A stretch of 64,000 bases of DNA from WJKG01 sp964627305 (GCA_964627305.1 CAZVHP010000001.1:62001-126000); one strand, 5' to 3'; positions 17,329 through 26,030 are shown, counted from the first letter of the stretch. Notes: generated by a model not told the origin, from the sequence alone. A program made the numbers and translations.

Positions 17329-18951
17329 ATGAAGCTGCTTTCACGCAGATTGCTGCGGCCCCGCCACACGGTGCAGAAGCCTGAAGAGACGGTGTCTGCG
17401 GCGGCAAAGATCGCGCAGACAAAGGAACAGGGAGTCGACACCAAAGAACACGCCCGCAATGTGCGGCAATTCGGGGTGCAAGTGCTGACACCAGTAGTCA
17501 GCGATACGGATCCAGACAGTCAGGTAATTGACAGGGTTGGTGCAGACACGATCGAGACACGGGAGGCAAGCGCATTGTTTGGGTGGGGACGGAAGAAGAA
17601 AGATGACCCGATGCCGCAGGTTGATGAGAAGCAAGCAGCGTCGGTACGCACGATCGGCTCGGAACTGGTGAGTGAGCCGGAGGAGATCGACGAAGACTTC
17701 GTGCCGGAACCGCCGGTACCCGAAGAGGAGCGGGTGGTCGAGAACGACAGTCGGAGTCGGGTGCGTGAGAACGGGTTGGAAAGGGCAACGCCTGAGAAAC
17801 GGGAGGCCACGCTGGCGGCAGATTCTGAAGATGCAGGGGGCGGGGTGTTGCCCTCGCAACTGTTCTTTGAAGGGGTATCCGATCCAGTGCCGCTGGAGGA
17901 TGATGAATCAGAGGAGGGGGAAGTGGCCTCGGATAGCGAGGGCAGCACAGATGCTGAGAAGGTGGCCGAGCCGACGCCGTCTGAGCAGGATGAGCCGGCG
18001 ACGCAGCCGGAACCGGAGCGAGCGCGGCTCGACCAGATGCAGTCCGCTGGCAGCGATGCGAGCGAAGACGCGGTAAGCGGCGAAGATGAGACTGAAGATG
18101 ACATGGACGATGATACTGAAGACGGACCCGATGAAGAGACTAGCGCGGGAGTGATTGGTGACGGCGATCCGACTGGCACCGATTCGACCGAGGCGGATTC
18201 GTGCGGCACAGATGACGAAGAACTTGGGAGGCGTGATATGACAGCACGCGATACGGGGCCGGTTGCCGAGCAGACGGGCCCGGAGACAGATCTTTCAGAG
18301 CAGGCGCAGGGCGCGATCATGGCGATTGAGGGTAGCGAGGCGCACACTCTGAGCGCCAGTCATGGCCTGCCGGTGCGGCGCCGTCACAGCCGGAAGAGAT
18401 CAATGCGGGCGGTCTCGCGGCCCGCAGATGGTGCGGAATCGTCGCCCATCGATGTTGACAGCCTGGCGCAGACGACGGTTGACATGGACTGGCCGGATCG
18501 TCGACAGTCACTTCGGCTGCGCATGAGCCGACTGGCGGGATTCGTTCGGCTGCCGCAGCCGCTTGAGGATGATGTGTACCTTTCGGACCTGCCGTGGCGC
18601 GCCTCGGCAACGATCAATTTCTCTGCCGGCGGCGCGATGATGGAATGCGACGAAGAGTTCGCAACTGGCGATCTGGTGATGATTCATGTTGATATGGGGG
18701 ATCTGTTCTTCCCGCCGTTTGCCGTAGCGCGCGTGAGTCATGTACAGAAGACTGAGAATGGTCGCTACTGCACGGGGTTGATGTTCATTACGGATGAAGA
18801 CAAGCAGGAGTTACTGCCCGCCGAGACGGTCACGCGGCTGCCCGGTGAGGTGTTTGAGTATGGAACCAGTCGGTCTCGACAGATCGAGACGACCATTGCC
18901 GCATGGAAGCGGCAATCACTGTCTTTGGTGAGCCAGGAGGAAAGCAAATGA
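17329..18951 (+). CDS. PilZ-domain protein with a very long acidic N-terminal region
   Basis: This protein has 540 residues. The first about 380 are low-complexity and acidic, rich in Glu, Asp, Ser, Thr and Pro, with no recognisable domain and probably disordered. The C-terminal PilZ domain (about 385-500) has an RRQSLRLR arginine motif and INFSAGG, so c-di-GMP binding should be possible. The start at 17329 follows the previous stop by 2 bases, and the stop overlaps the next PilZ start (ATGA). The long acidic segment is the odd part. It may serve as a tether that reaches the motor, or as a competitor for basic partners; both ideas are guesses. Confidence 0.8.
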   Translation: MKLLSRRLLRPRHTVQKPEETVSAAAKIAQTKEQGVDTKEHARNVRQFGVQVLTPVVSDTDPDSQVIDRVGADTIETREASALFGWGRKKKDDPMPQVDEKQAASVRTIGSELVSEPEEIDEDFVPEPPVPEEERVVENDSRSRVRENGLERATPEKREATLAADSEDAGGGVLPSQLFFEGVSDPVPLEDDESEEGEVASDSEGSTDAEKVAEPTPSEQDEPATQPEPERARLDQMQSAGSDASEDAVSGEDETEDDMDDDTEDGPDEETSAGVIGDGDPTGTDSTEADSCGTDDEELGRRDMTARDTGPVAEQTGPETDLSEQAQGAIMAIEGSEAHTLSASHGLPVRRRHSRKRSMRAVSRPADGAESSPIDVDSLAQTTVDMDWPDRRQSLRLRMSRLAGFVRLPQPLEDDVYLSDLPWRASATINFSAGGAMMECDEEFATGDLVMIHVDMGDLFFPPFAVARVSHVQKTENGRYCTGLMFITDEDKQELLPAETVTRLPGEVFEYGTSRSRQIETTIAAWKRQSLSLVSQEESK

Positions 18952-19454
18952 GAACCAGGTACGAGAAACGTCATAGCCACAGTCAGGGCGCTCGCACCGA
19001 GACGACGGTTGGTAAGCCGTTCAAGATGGAGCGGGATGAGGACAATCGCAGATTCGTGCGGTTGGATATCTCGGCTCCGGTGGCGATGTACCATCTGAAG
19101 GATGGTGACCAGCCACTCACACCGCTGGAGCACGCTGAGTACATGGAGGCGATGCTGTTGAACATTTCGGCCGGCGGTGTTCTGGTTGAGCTGGAACGCG
19201 AGTTGACACCCGGTGATGTGGTTTGCATGCGGTTCACGCTTCAGGATGTGGAAGCAATCGACCACGTCCTGGGGCTGGTGAAGCGTTGTGACCGCGACGA
19301 GGATGTGTTTCTGGCCGGAGTGGAGTTCACCTCGCGGGAGCACCTCGCTGACATTCTGTCCGGAGCGGACATGGAGATGCTGCCGGAGCAGGCATGCAGT
19401 TTCCATGAGCGGGCGCAACTGGTATTGGAGAAGTATGTGCAATCGGAAGCATAA
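18948..19454 (+). CDS. PilZ-domain protein, short
   Basis: This is a 168-residue protein made almost only of one PilZ domain. The arginine motif RRFVRLD is near residues 35-41 and the LNISAGG motif near 73-79. The start is ATG at 18948, overlapping the stop of the previous gene (ATGA), with AGGAGG at 18935-18940. An upstream in-frame ATG (18903) lies inside the previous gene without a ribosome-binding site. It is the third PilZ gene in a row. The end overlaps the next gene by 20 bases. Confidence 0.85.
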   Translation: MRTRYEKRHSHSQGARTETTVGKPFKMERDEDNRRFVRLDISAPVAMYHLKDGDQPLTPLEHAEYMEAMLLNISAGGVLVELERELTPGDVVCMRFTLQDVEAIDHVLGLVKRCDRDEDVFLAGVEFTSREHLADILSGADMEMLPEQACSFHERAQLVLEKYVQSEA

Positions 19455-20076
19455 ACGGGATGTTGGGCGCCTCTGGTGGCTGATGCTGCCGGTCGTCGCG
19501 GCGCTGGTGTTTGCGCTGTTGCAGGTGGCGGAGTCGGCCCAGGAACGAGTCCTGTTGCTCAAGGTAGTACAGGGTGATCCGGCATGGTCGGATGCCAGCG
19601 TTGAGAAGCAGTTGCACCAGATACTCAGCCGCAATCAGCGTCTGCGGGTGCTGCCGGCCCGGCCGATCTATGACGATCAGCCGCCTTTCCCCGAGGATCT
19701 GTACAACGCGGATTCATTGATGCACTGGGGGCTTGAAATCGGCGGGCGATACCTGATGGTGGTTGTGGTCGACAAGACACGGCTGGAGCGCCGCAAGAGC
19801 TTCAGCCTGCCGCTGATCATGCACATGTATCAGACGTATGGGGTGATCTCGGGCGAGCTGCGCCTGATGGACCTGATCCGGGGCAGGATGCTTGCCTCGG
19901 AGCCGTTTGAGGTGAAGATAAAAGGATCGCGAGTCCTGCAGCAGACATTTGATGACGACCGGGGTGATCCCTCGCTGCACATGACAGCGATGCAGAAGAC
20001 ACAGTTGTTCGAAGAGCTGCAGCAAAAAGCCTCGCTGCTGCTGGTGGAGCGGCTGCAGGAGCTGACCGGGGTGTAA
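19435..20076 (+). CDS. Membrane-anchored periplasmic protein of unknown function
   Basis: This is a 213-residue protein with a basic N-terminus and one hydrophobic helix (about residues 14-33, WWLMLPVVAALVFALLQVA). The helix acts as an uncleaved anchor or signal peptide, with the remainder outside the cytoplasm. The mature part has alternating beta and helix content, with a HWGLEIGGRYLMVVVVDKT stretch reminiscent of CsgG/TolB-type alpha-beta folds, but I do not recognise the family. I choose ATG 19435 because GGAG lies 4 bases upstream; an earlier ATG in the frame is buried in the PilZ gene. It is coupled to the PilZ gene (20-base overlap) and to the GAF gene (2 bases). Confidence 0.65.
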   Translation: MCNRKHKRDVGRLWWLMLPVVAALVFALLQVAESAQERVLLLKVVQGDPAWSDASVEKQLHQILSRNQRLRVLPARPIYDDQPPFPEDLYNADSLMHWGLEIGGRYLMVVVVDKTRLERRKSFSLPLIMHMYQTYGVISGELRLMDLIRGRMLASEPFEVKIKGSRVLQQTFDDDRGDPSLHMTAMQKTQLFEELQQKASLLLVERLQELTGV

Positions 20077-20078
20077 GT

Positions 20079-20927
20079 GTGAACACGCGGACGAAAAAGC
20101 GGGCCGGGCGGGCAACGGATCCGGAGCAGTTGTGGCAGGTGCTGCAACTGGTGTCACAGACGGCCGACGCGCTGCGCGGCGGACCACCGGAGGAGGCGAC
20201 GTTCGTGGAGTTGCTTCGGCGTGTCGGCGAAGTGATCGCGTTCGACGGGGCTACGCTGTACCTGATCGATCATCGCAATGAGCGTCTCAAGAAGTTTGCG
20301 GGTATTGGTCGGACGGTGGAGTTGCTGAGTTTTCTGTCCCTGGACAAGGGCGACGGCCTGTCGGGATGGACCGCCAATAACCGGAAACCGATCGTGCTTT
20401 CGGAGCGCAGCAGTGTTTCCAGTTTCGACCCGAGCAGCGACTATGCGACTTTTGTCTCGGTGCCGCTGTTGTCGTGTGATGACGTGATCGGCGTGTTGAA
20501 CCTGGGCTGTGACAGGCCGGGCGCGATATCGGAGACGGAGATGACGCTGCTGAGCATTGTGGCAGACCAGATGGCCCTGGCTCTGGAGCGCAATGACAGT
20601 CTGGTGCGCCTGGAACTGTCGCAGAAGCTACTGGCCGAATCCGGGCAGGTACGGCCGGACGATCGTCCGACACTGGACGATTTGCGTGAGACGGCCGAGT
20701 TGTTGGCTCTGGCGAGTAACGAGATCAACAACGCGCTGAGCGTGATTGTGGGCAATATCAATTGCCTGGTTCAGGAACGGGTGGCGGCGACCCAGAAATC
20801 TCTGGCGCGGTTGCGACGCATGGAGAGCGCCGCCCTTCGGATCGGAAAGATGAATAGCAAGCTGCATCGGCTGGGAGTTCTGGCAGCAGCCATGGAGCAA
20901 GCAAACGGGGAGGCTGATGTAACGTGA
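20079..20927 (+). CDS. GAF-domain protein with a histidine-kinase-like dimerisation segment lacking the histidine
   Basis: This protein has 282 residues. A GAF sensor domain covers about residues 35-175 (IAFDGATLYLIDHRNERL to LLSIVADQMALALER). The C-terminus (about 200-265) looks like the HisKA helical hairpin of sensor kinases, but the expected HEINNPL box reads NEINNAL, so Asn214 replaces the phospho-accepting His. No ATPase domain follows. It is probably a signalling partner or decoy dimeriser, not an active kinase. The start is GTG at 20079, 2 bases after the previous gene. It overlaps the following kinase gene by 4 bases, suggesting that the two proteins work as a pair. Confidence 0.8.
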   Translation: MNTRTKKRAGRATDPEQLWQVLQLVSQTADALRGGPPEEATFVELLRRVGEVIAFDGATLYLIDHRNERLKKFAGIGRTVELLSFLSLDKGDGLSGWTANNRKPIVLSERSSVSSFDPSSDYATFVSVPLLSCDDVIGVLNLGCDRPGAISETEMTLLSIVADQMALALERNDSLVRLELSQKLLAESGQVRPDDRPTLDDLRETAELLALASNEINNALSVIVGNINCLVQERVAATQKSLARLRRMESAALRIGKMNSKLHRLGVLAAAMEQANGEADVT

Positions 20928-22735
20928 GCACCTTCGATACTATTGATGCTATCATGTCCGGACGGACGGAAAGTGCCGGTGCGGAATCGGGCACCAATGA
21001 GATGGAAGCGGCGCTGGACCAGCTTCGCGTAGGAGCGTTCCGTTTCGACAAGGGCGGTACTTTGCAGTCGTGGAACAAGACCGCCGAGCGCATATTCGGG
21101 CTGAATCCTCAGGACCCGGCCAGCGACCGGACGGTAGCGCGGCTCGACACGCTGCTGGACAGTGGCCTGGCCCATCGCTGGGATGATTTGGTTCGAAACA
21201 GGGGGAGGTTCATCCGTCGTGGTCTGGAGTGCACGAATATGTATGGTCAGGCAATGTGTGTGACGATGGCTGGGCGGGTGGTCCAGAGCGATGAGAATGC
21301 CGACCCGGAGTTCATTGGCTACGTGTTCGATGTCCATGACTTGTCCGGAGACGGAACAGAGCAGCACATCGCGGCTGAGCGGCTGGGGGTTCTGGCGGAT
21401 GTATCGGTGGCGCTGACGTCGTCGCTCGAACTCAATCAGATCCTGCGCATCATCCTGACGGGCGCAACCGCCTCGCAGGGGCTGGGGTTCAACCGGGCCT
21501 TCCTGTTCCTGTATGACCAGCAGAGCAATTCCTTGCAGGGACACCTTGCGGTGGGGCCATCCTCGGCTGAGGAAGCGGGGAGCATCTGGGCGAACCTGGA
21601 ATCGAAGCGGCTGTCTCTGGGGCAGCTGCTGGAGGGCAACAGCGGGTTGCTGCCACAAAGCCCTGATCCGTTGACAGAGCACATTCGACACCTGAACCTG
21701 AGCCTTGACGATGAATCGCGGATCAGCCAGGTGTGCCGATCGCGCCAGTGGGCCAATCTTCAGAAGGAATCGGCGCTCGATGAGATAACGGTGGGGCTGT
21801 TGCGAAAACTGGGGACCTCGCAGACCGCGCTGGTTCCGATGGTGAGCAAGGGGAACCTTCAGGGGCTGATCATGGCGGATAACCTGATTACCTTGCGGGT
21901 CATTTCTGATGATGATGTGCGCATGTTGCAGATCCTGGCCAACAACGCGGCGGTAGCCATGGAGCGGGCGCGGCTGTATGACCAGCAGTTGGAGCGTGCT
22001 CAGGAGCTGGAGAAGGCCAATCAGTTGCTGAAGGAGTCGCAGGAGCAGATAATCAAGATTGAGAAGATGTCGGTGATTGGTGAGTTGACTTCGGCGGTGG
22101 CGCACGAGCTTCGCAATCCGCTCACCGTTATCGGAGGCTTCGCCAACCTGATGCTCAAGGACAGTCCCTCGGAGATCCAGCAGGAGTACCTGAGCATCAT
22201 TGCCAACGAGACGCGCCGCACCGAAGACGTTCTGACGCACCTGCTGGAGTTTCACCGGGACAGCCAGCGTGGCAAAGTGGCATTCGATTTCAACGAGCTG
22301 GCGTCGCGGAGCCTTGGCCTGCTGGCGGGGCGGCTCAGCCGTCCGCACCTCGGAATTGAGCTTAGCTGTCACAGTGAGCCTCTTTGGGTGTTCGGGAATC
22401 CTGATCAGTTGTCCCACGCGGCATATCAACTCTATCATCTGGTGGTCGAGGAACTGTTGCCCCCGGGGAAGGCTGAAGCGAGGACCGAACAGCACGGCGA
22501 CCTGACGGCGCTGGTGATCAAGCTGATTTGCCCTCTGGAGGGTCGGGATGCACTAATGAGGAAGCTTCGGCAGATGTTTTCGGAGCACCGCCCCTCGACC
22601 CGTCTGACCATGTTGGTGGCCGAGGAGACGATTCGCTATCACGGGGGGAATTTCGGTTGCTCGTTCACCGAGGATGGTATGCCCTCGCTGTATATAGAGC
22701 TGCCGTCGAGGCAGAAGGAGGTGGCCGGTGTCTGA
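20924..22735 (+). CDS. PAS-GAF sensor histidine kinase with an atypical ATPase domain
   Basis: This protein has 603 residues: a PAS domain (about 25-135), a GAF domain (about 150-345), a coiled linker, a HisKA domain with an intact H-box (VAHELRNPLTVIGGF, His394), and a C-terminal ATPase-like region. In that last region the usual N-box asparagine pattern and the DTGxG box are not recognisable. Only a late HGGNFGCSF..GMPSLYIELP stretch, like the G2 end, remains. Autophosphorylation may therefore be weak or need a partner. The start is GTG at 20924 with a 4-base overlap. The end overlaps a response regulator by 8 bases. No membrane segment is present, so it senses cytoplasmic signals. Confidence 0.85.
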   Translation: MSTFDTIDAIMSGRTESAGAESGTNEMEAALDQLRVGAFRFDKGGTLQSWNKTAERIFGLNPQDPASDRTVARLDTLLDSGLAHRWDDLVRNRGRFIRRGLECTNMYGQAMCVTMAGRVVQSDENADPEFIGYVFDVHDLSGDGTEQHIAAERLGVLADVSVALTSSLELNQILRIILTGATASQGLGFNRAFLFLYDQQSNSLQGHLAVGPSSAEEAGSIWANLESKRLSLGQLLEGNSGLLPQSPDPLTEHIRHLNLSLDDESRISQVCRSRQWANLQKESALDEITVGLLRKLGTSQTALVPMVSKGNLQGLIMADNLITLRVISDDDVRMLQILANNAAVAMERARLYDQQLERAQELEKANQLLKESQEQIIKIEKMSVIGELTSAVAHELRNPLTVIGGFANLMLKDSPSEIQQEYLSIIANETRRTEDVLTHLLEFHRDSQRGKVAFDFNELASRSLGLLAGRLSRPHLGIELSCHSEPLWVFGNPDQLSHAAYQLYHLVVEELLPPGKAEARTEQHGDLTALVIKLICPLEGRDALMRKLRQMFSEHRPSTRLTMLVAEETIRYHGGNFGCSFTEDGMPSLYIELPSRQKEVAGV

Positions 22736-23087
22736 GCGCATTCTGGTGATAGACGATGACGCCATGATCCGCCGTCTCTACGCTTACGAGCTGTCGCGGT
22801 CAGGCTGGGAGGTCGATTCGTTCGCGTCCGGGGCTGAGGCGCTGGCGACGGTTGGCCCAGAGAGCCACGCGGTGGCGGTAGTGGATATCGAGATGCCGGA
22901 GATGTCCGGTTTCGATGTCATGCATCATTTGCGAGAACTCGCTCCGGGCATGCCGATAATTCTCAACACGGCGTATGCAACATACAAGGATGATTTCCAG
23001 AGCTGGCTGGCCGATGCCTATGTGGTGAAGTCATCCGATATCGAGCCGTTGCGCAGGAAAATCATTGAATTGACGAGGAAAGCGTGA
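22728..23087 (+). CDS. Single-domain response regulator (CheY-like)
   Basis: This is a 119-residue receiver domain alone. The acidic pocket (VIDDDAM), the phospho-accepting Asp (VVDIEMPEMSG, near residue 53), the switch Thr (LNTAYAT) and the Lys (VVKSSD) are present. The usual Pro after the Lys is replaced by Ser. It has no output domain, so it must act by protein contact, for example on the motor or another kinase. The start is GTG at 22728 inside the kinase end, and its stop overlaps the next start by 4 bases. It is the likely cognate partner of the kinase upstream. Confidence 0.88.
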   Translation: MSERILVIDDDAMIRRLYAYELSRSGWEVDSFASGAEALATVGPESHAVAVVDIEMPEMSGFDVMHHLRELAPGMPIILNTAYATYKDDFQSWLADAYVVKSSDIEPLRRKIIELTRKA

Positions 23088-23455
23088 CAGAACACCCCAA
23101 TGACCGACAGGGCGATATCGACCTGGTCGAACAGGCGGACGCACTCAATGAAGAGGTGAAAAGCCTGGCGTTGAACCTGGCGATCTATCTCGCCCGGGCC
23201 AAGTCCTCATCGGAGGAGATCAACCGTCTGGAGCCGGAGTTTATCCAACTGGTCAATGGAACGGTCAAGGCTGTTCAGGAGCTGGGGGTGCTGATTAATG
23301 CCGCCCGGAGCAAGGAGACGATGGTTTTCGACATCCCCTCAGGCGGACGGACGGGACCGGACCGGATGGAGACCAGGCTCCGTACGATTCTGGACCAGTG
23401 TGCCAGGATCATGGCCAGTCTGGGTGAGAAGTTCGAGCCCCGGCACATGTCGTAG
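23084..23455 (+). CDS. Small helical protein of unknown function at the end of the kinase operon
   Basis: This is a 123-residue protein with mainly helical, heptad-like sequence (ALNEEVKSLALNLAIYLARAK) and no recognised domain, signal peptide or membrane helix. The start is GTG at 23084, overlapping the response-regulator stop (GTGA), a strong sign of co-translation. The family is unknown to me. By position it could be a phosphatase-like or adaptor partner of the single-domain regulator, but there is no motif to prove it. Confidence 0.6.
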   Translation: MTEHPNDRQGDIDLVEQADALNEEVKSLALNLAIYLARAKSSSEEINRLEPEFIQLVNGTVKAVQELGVLINAARSKETMVFDIPSGGRTGPDRMETRLRTILDQCARIMASLGEKFEPRHMS

Positions 23456-23483
23456 ACGGGTCCGGGTGCTGTTCAGAAAGTGC

Positions 23484-23509
23484 TAAGCCCTGTCGATACT
23501 ATTTGATAA
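23484..23509 (+). promoter_or_regulatory. Possible sigma-28 type promoter ahead of the second response regulator (weak)
   Basis: TAAG (23484-23487) followed after 14 bases by TTTGATAA (23502-23509) resembles the TAAA-N15-GCCGATAA flagellar pattern, with one base less spacing and a changed 5' half of the -10 box. It is in the 146-base gap before the 23602 gene, the first sizeable break in this block. I see no better promoter there. Confidence 0.25.
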
Positions 23510-23601
23510 GAGGGATCGGGTCTTTCGGGCAGGCTTATCAGAAATCCTGATTTCTCTCGTCGGTCATTTCGAAAACAGGACACCAAACAGGTGGAGTAAT
23601 A

Positions 23602-24018
23602 ATGTCTGTTAGCGGCTTGGAAAACTTATCCCACATGGCCCGAAAGCGAGGCAGACCGTTCCGGGTTCTCATTGTCGATGATGAGAAATGGGTCAGAGAT
23701 GTGTTTCGCGATTTCTGCCAGTTGACGGGTGCCTTTGAAGTTGAGATGGCCGAAAGCGGCGAGGATGCGCTCAAGAAAGTCAACGGCGGGAGTTACGACT
23801 TGATCACGCTCGATCTGATAATGCCGGAGATGTCGGGGCTTGAGGTACTGTCGGAGATAAAGAAGGTGACACCTGGCGTACCGGTGATGATTGTGACCGG
23901 CAACGCCACCGAGAAGCTGGTCCGGGAGGCCGGGTTGATGGGGGCCTGTCGGGTGATGTACAAGCCCGTGATGCTTGAGAAGTTTATTGCCGAGCTGGCC
24001 TCGACGCTGGACCGTTAG
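23602..24018 (+). CDS. Single-domain response regulator
   Basis: This is a 138-residue protein: a basic N-terminal tail of about 18 residues (MARKRGRPF) followed by a receiver domain. The catalytic residues are complete: the VDDEKW acidic pair, Asp in LDLIMPEMSG, Thr in VTGNA and Lys in YKPV. No output domain is present. It is preceded by a 146-base gap that may hold its own promoter, with GGTGGAG at 23590-23596 before the ATG. It could serve the same kinase or a chemotaxis-like pathway; the sequence does not say which. Confidence 0.87.
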   Translation: MSVSGLENLSHMARKRGRPFRVLIVDDEKWVRDVFRDFCQLTGAFEVEMAESGEDALKKVNGGSYDLITLDLIMPEMSGLEVLSEIKKVTPGVPVMIVTGNATEKLVREAGLMGACRVMYKPVMLEKFIAELASTLDR

Positions 24019-24087
24019 GACCTGTCGGAATCGGCACGGCCGTTTGTAATGAGCAGACACCAGGAATCGGCAGAGGGTACAAGTGAA

Positions 24088-24492
24088 ATGAAGAGTTCTG
24101 TTTCGGTATTGATTGTCGACGATGAGCAGATGATGCGAAACCTTCTGGAGAAGATTCTGATCCGGGAAGGGTACAAGATTCTTAGTGCAGAGAACGGTGC
24201 GGAGGCGCTGGAGATCCTGCAGTTGCAGAGTGTGGATATAGTTATCTCTGATATCAAGATGCCGCGGATGAACGGATTCGACCTGCTGAAAGTGCTCAAG
24301 GAAGAGCACCCGGATATCGGGGTGATCATGATGACGGCCTACGGAGATACCTACACGGTCAAGGATGCTCTCTTGCTGGGAGCGGATGAGTACATCACCA
24401 AGCCCTTCAAGAGCCATGAGATTTCGCTGGTGGTCGAACGGGCCTACTGGCGGCTGGTATCGGCGGGCAAAGTGCAGAGTGAATCACCATAA
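24088..24492 (+). CDS. Single-domain response regulator
   Basis: This is a 134-residue receiver domain with VDDEQM, Asp in SDIKMPRMNG, Thr in MTAYGD and Lys in TKPF, all in canonical order, plus a short C-terminal helix. It resembles the receiver part of NtrC-type regulators but lacks the ATPase and DNA-binding domains. I place the start at ATG 24088, which has GAGGG at 24073-24077. An in-frame ATG at 24049 has no ribosome-binding site and adds a tail of odd composition. It precedes the DUF342 gene by 11 bases. Confidence 0.87.
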   Translation: MKSSVSVLIVDDEQMMRNLLEKILIREGYKILSAENGAEALEILQLQSVDIVISDIKMPRMNGFDLLKVLKEEHPDIGVIMMTAYGDTYTVKDALLLGADEYITKPFKSHEISLVVERAYWRLVSAGKVQSESP

Positions 24493-24503
24493 CCTGGGGA
24501 AGT

Positions 24504-25931
24504 ATGGCGACCTCCACTGACAGCGGCAAGTTGACACGCAAACGGGTTCGGGTGATGGTAGCCCCGGACAAGTTGACGGCCAAAGTTGTCCTGGCCCGGC
24601 CGGAAGCAAAGGAGCCGGGCTACACTCGCGAGGAAATCGTCGAGGCGCTCAAGGCAGCGAGGGTCAGTTTCGGGATTGACGAGGAGGCCGTCGGCGCCGC
24701 TATTGAGGGGGGTGTCTGGGATGAACCGATCGTCGTTGCTCAGGGGACGCCGTTCAAGAAGGGCGCCGATACGCAGTTTGAGTACCTGTTCGAAACTGAT
24801 CCGACGCATGGTCCTACCGAGGGGGAGGATGGCCGGATTGACTACCGGCAGGTCACGCTGATTCAGAATGTCGCCAAGGGGGATGTGCTGGCTCGTCGGA
24901 CTCCGCCGACTGATGGCGAGGACGGGATGGGGGTCAATGGCGAGATTCTAAAAGCGCCGCGCGGTCGTGATCTGGAGTTCAAGTACGGCGACAATACGAT
25001 GGTCAGTGAGGACGGACTGGAGCTTCTGGCCAAGCTTGACGGCACGGTGGTGATGACTCACGGCAAGGTGTCGGTCAAGGATGTGATGAGCGTTGACAGC
25101 GACCTTGATTTCAATGTCGGGAATATCGAGACGGCCGGCTCGATTCGCATCAGCGGGAACGTCAAGACCGGGTTTGCGATCAAGGCGCAGGGCAATATCG
25201 AAATCGGGGGCAATGTTGAGGATGCAACGGTCGAAGCCGGTGGCAGTGTGCTGGTCAAAGGGGGGTTTTTCGGGAGCGGTGACGGGATCATCAAATCGCA
25301 GGGTGATGTCGTCATCAAGTATGCCGAGAGTCAGCGGATCGTTTGTGGCGGCCGGGTGACGGTTGGGGGGGAGCTGCTCAATTGCCGGGTGATCGCTCGG
25401 GACAAGGTGCTGGTGAAGGGAAAGAAGGGCAAGATTGTTGGCGGCGAGGTGACTGCCGGCAAGGAAGTCAGATGTGCCGTGATCGGCTCAGAGGCGGCTA
25501 CCCCGACGAAGGTCAAGATAGCGCTGGACGAGGAGCTGATGCGGCAATATGACGAGGTGCGGCAGGAATCTGAGCGTCTGGAAGCCGACAGCAAGCGGGT
25601 GAAGCAGCGGCTGTACGAATTGTACAAGATACAGATGAGCGGCAAGCTGCCGTCGCAGGCCGAGGAAGCTCTCAAGAAGCTGGAGGAGTTTCAGCGCAAT
25701 GTCCCTCAGGCGCTGGAGGCGCTCAAGAAGAAGAAACTGGAGCTTGACAAGAAGCTGGAGAAGTTCAAGGACGCCTGCGTCATCATTGACGAGAAGATCT
25801 TCCCGGGTGTCCAGGTGTACTTCGGCATCGTGTACCGCGAGATGGCTGAGGAGAAAGAGCGCTGCAAGCTGGTGCTGGACGGGAACCAGGTGTTCATGAC
25901 CCGTCATGGCGGCGATACTGCGGAAGACTGA
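24504..25931 (+). CDS. FapA/DUF342 family polymer-forming protein
   Basis: This is a 475-residue protein of the DUF342 (FapA) family. It is frequently encoded with flagellar and chemotaxis genes and implicated in flagellar assembly or envelope scaffolding in some bacteria. The region about 190-330 is a right-handed beta-helix (repeats such as GNVKTGFAIKAQGNIEIGG), which suits polymerisation. A coiled coil (about 335-430, EALKKKKLELDKKLEKFK) follows, then a short end. An N-terminal domain of about 180 residues precedes the helix. The start at 24504 follows GGGGAAG. It closes the flagellar supercluster. Confidence 0.88.
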   Translation: MATSTDSGKLTRKRVRVMVAPDKLTAKVVLARPEAKEPGYTREEIVEALKAARVSFGIDEEAVGAAIEGGVWDEPIVVAQGTPFKKGADTQFEYLFETDPTHGPTEGEDGRIDYRQVTLIQNVAKGDVLARRTPPTDGEDGMGVNGEILKAPRGRDLEFKYGDNTMVSEDGLELLAKLDGTVVMTHGKVSVKDVMSVDSDLDFNVGNIETAGSIRISGNVKTGFAIKAQGNIEIGGNVEDATVEAGGSVLVKGGFFGSGDGIIKSQGDVVIKYAESQRIVCGGRVTVGGELLNCRVIARDKVLVKGKKGKIVGGEVTAGKEVRCAVIGSEAATPTKVKIALDEELMRQYDEVRQESERLEADSKRVKQRLYELYKIQMSGKLPSQAEEALKKLEEFQRNVPQALEALKKKKLELDKKLEKFKDACVIIDEKIFPGVQVYFGIVYREMAEEKERCKLVLDGNQVFMTRHGGDTAED

Positions 25932-25941
25932 GCATCTGATC

Positions 25942-25953
25942 GGGCAAAAAGCC
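25942..25953 (+). terminator. Weak hairpin after the flagellar cluster
   Basis: A short hairpin, GGGC-AAAAA-GCCC, lies 11 bases after the DUF342 stop. It has a 4-bp stem and only two T bases after it, so it would be a poor intrinsic terminator. It is the only terminator-like element before the tRNA gene. Confidence 0.25.
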
Positions 25954-26030
25954 CTTGATGAACGATATCCCCCCGACTATATTCCCCGAACATGTTCCGG
26001 CCCGTTGAGGGTTTTACGTTTCTGTGATGC

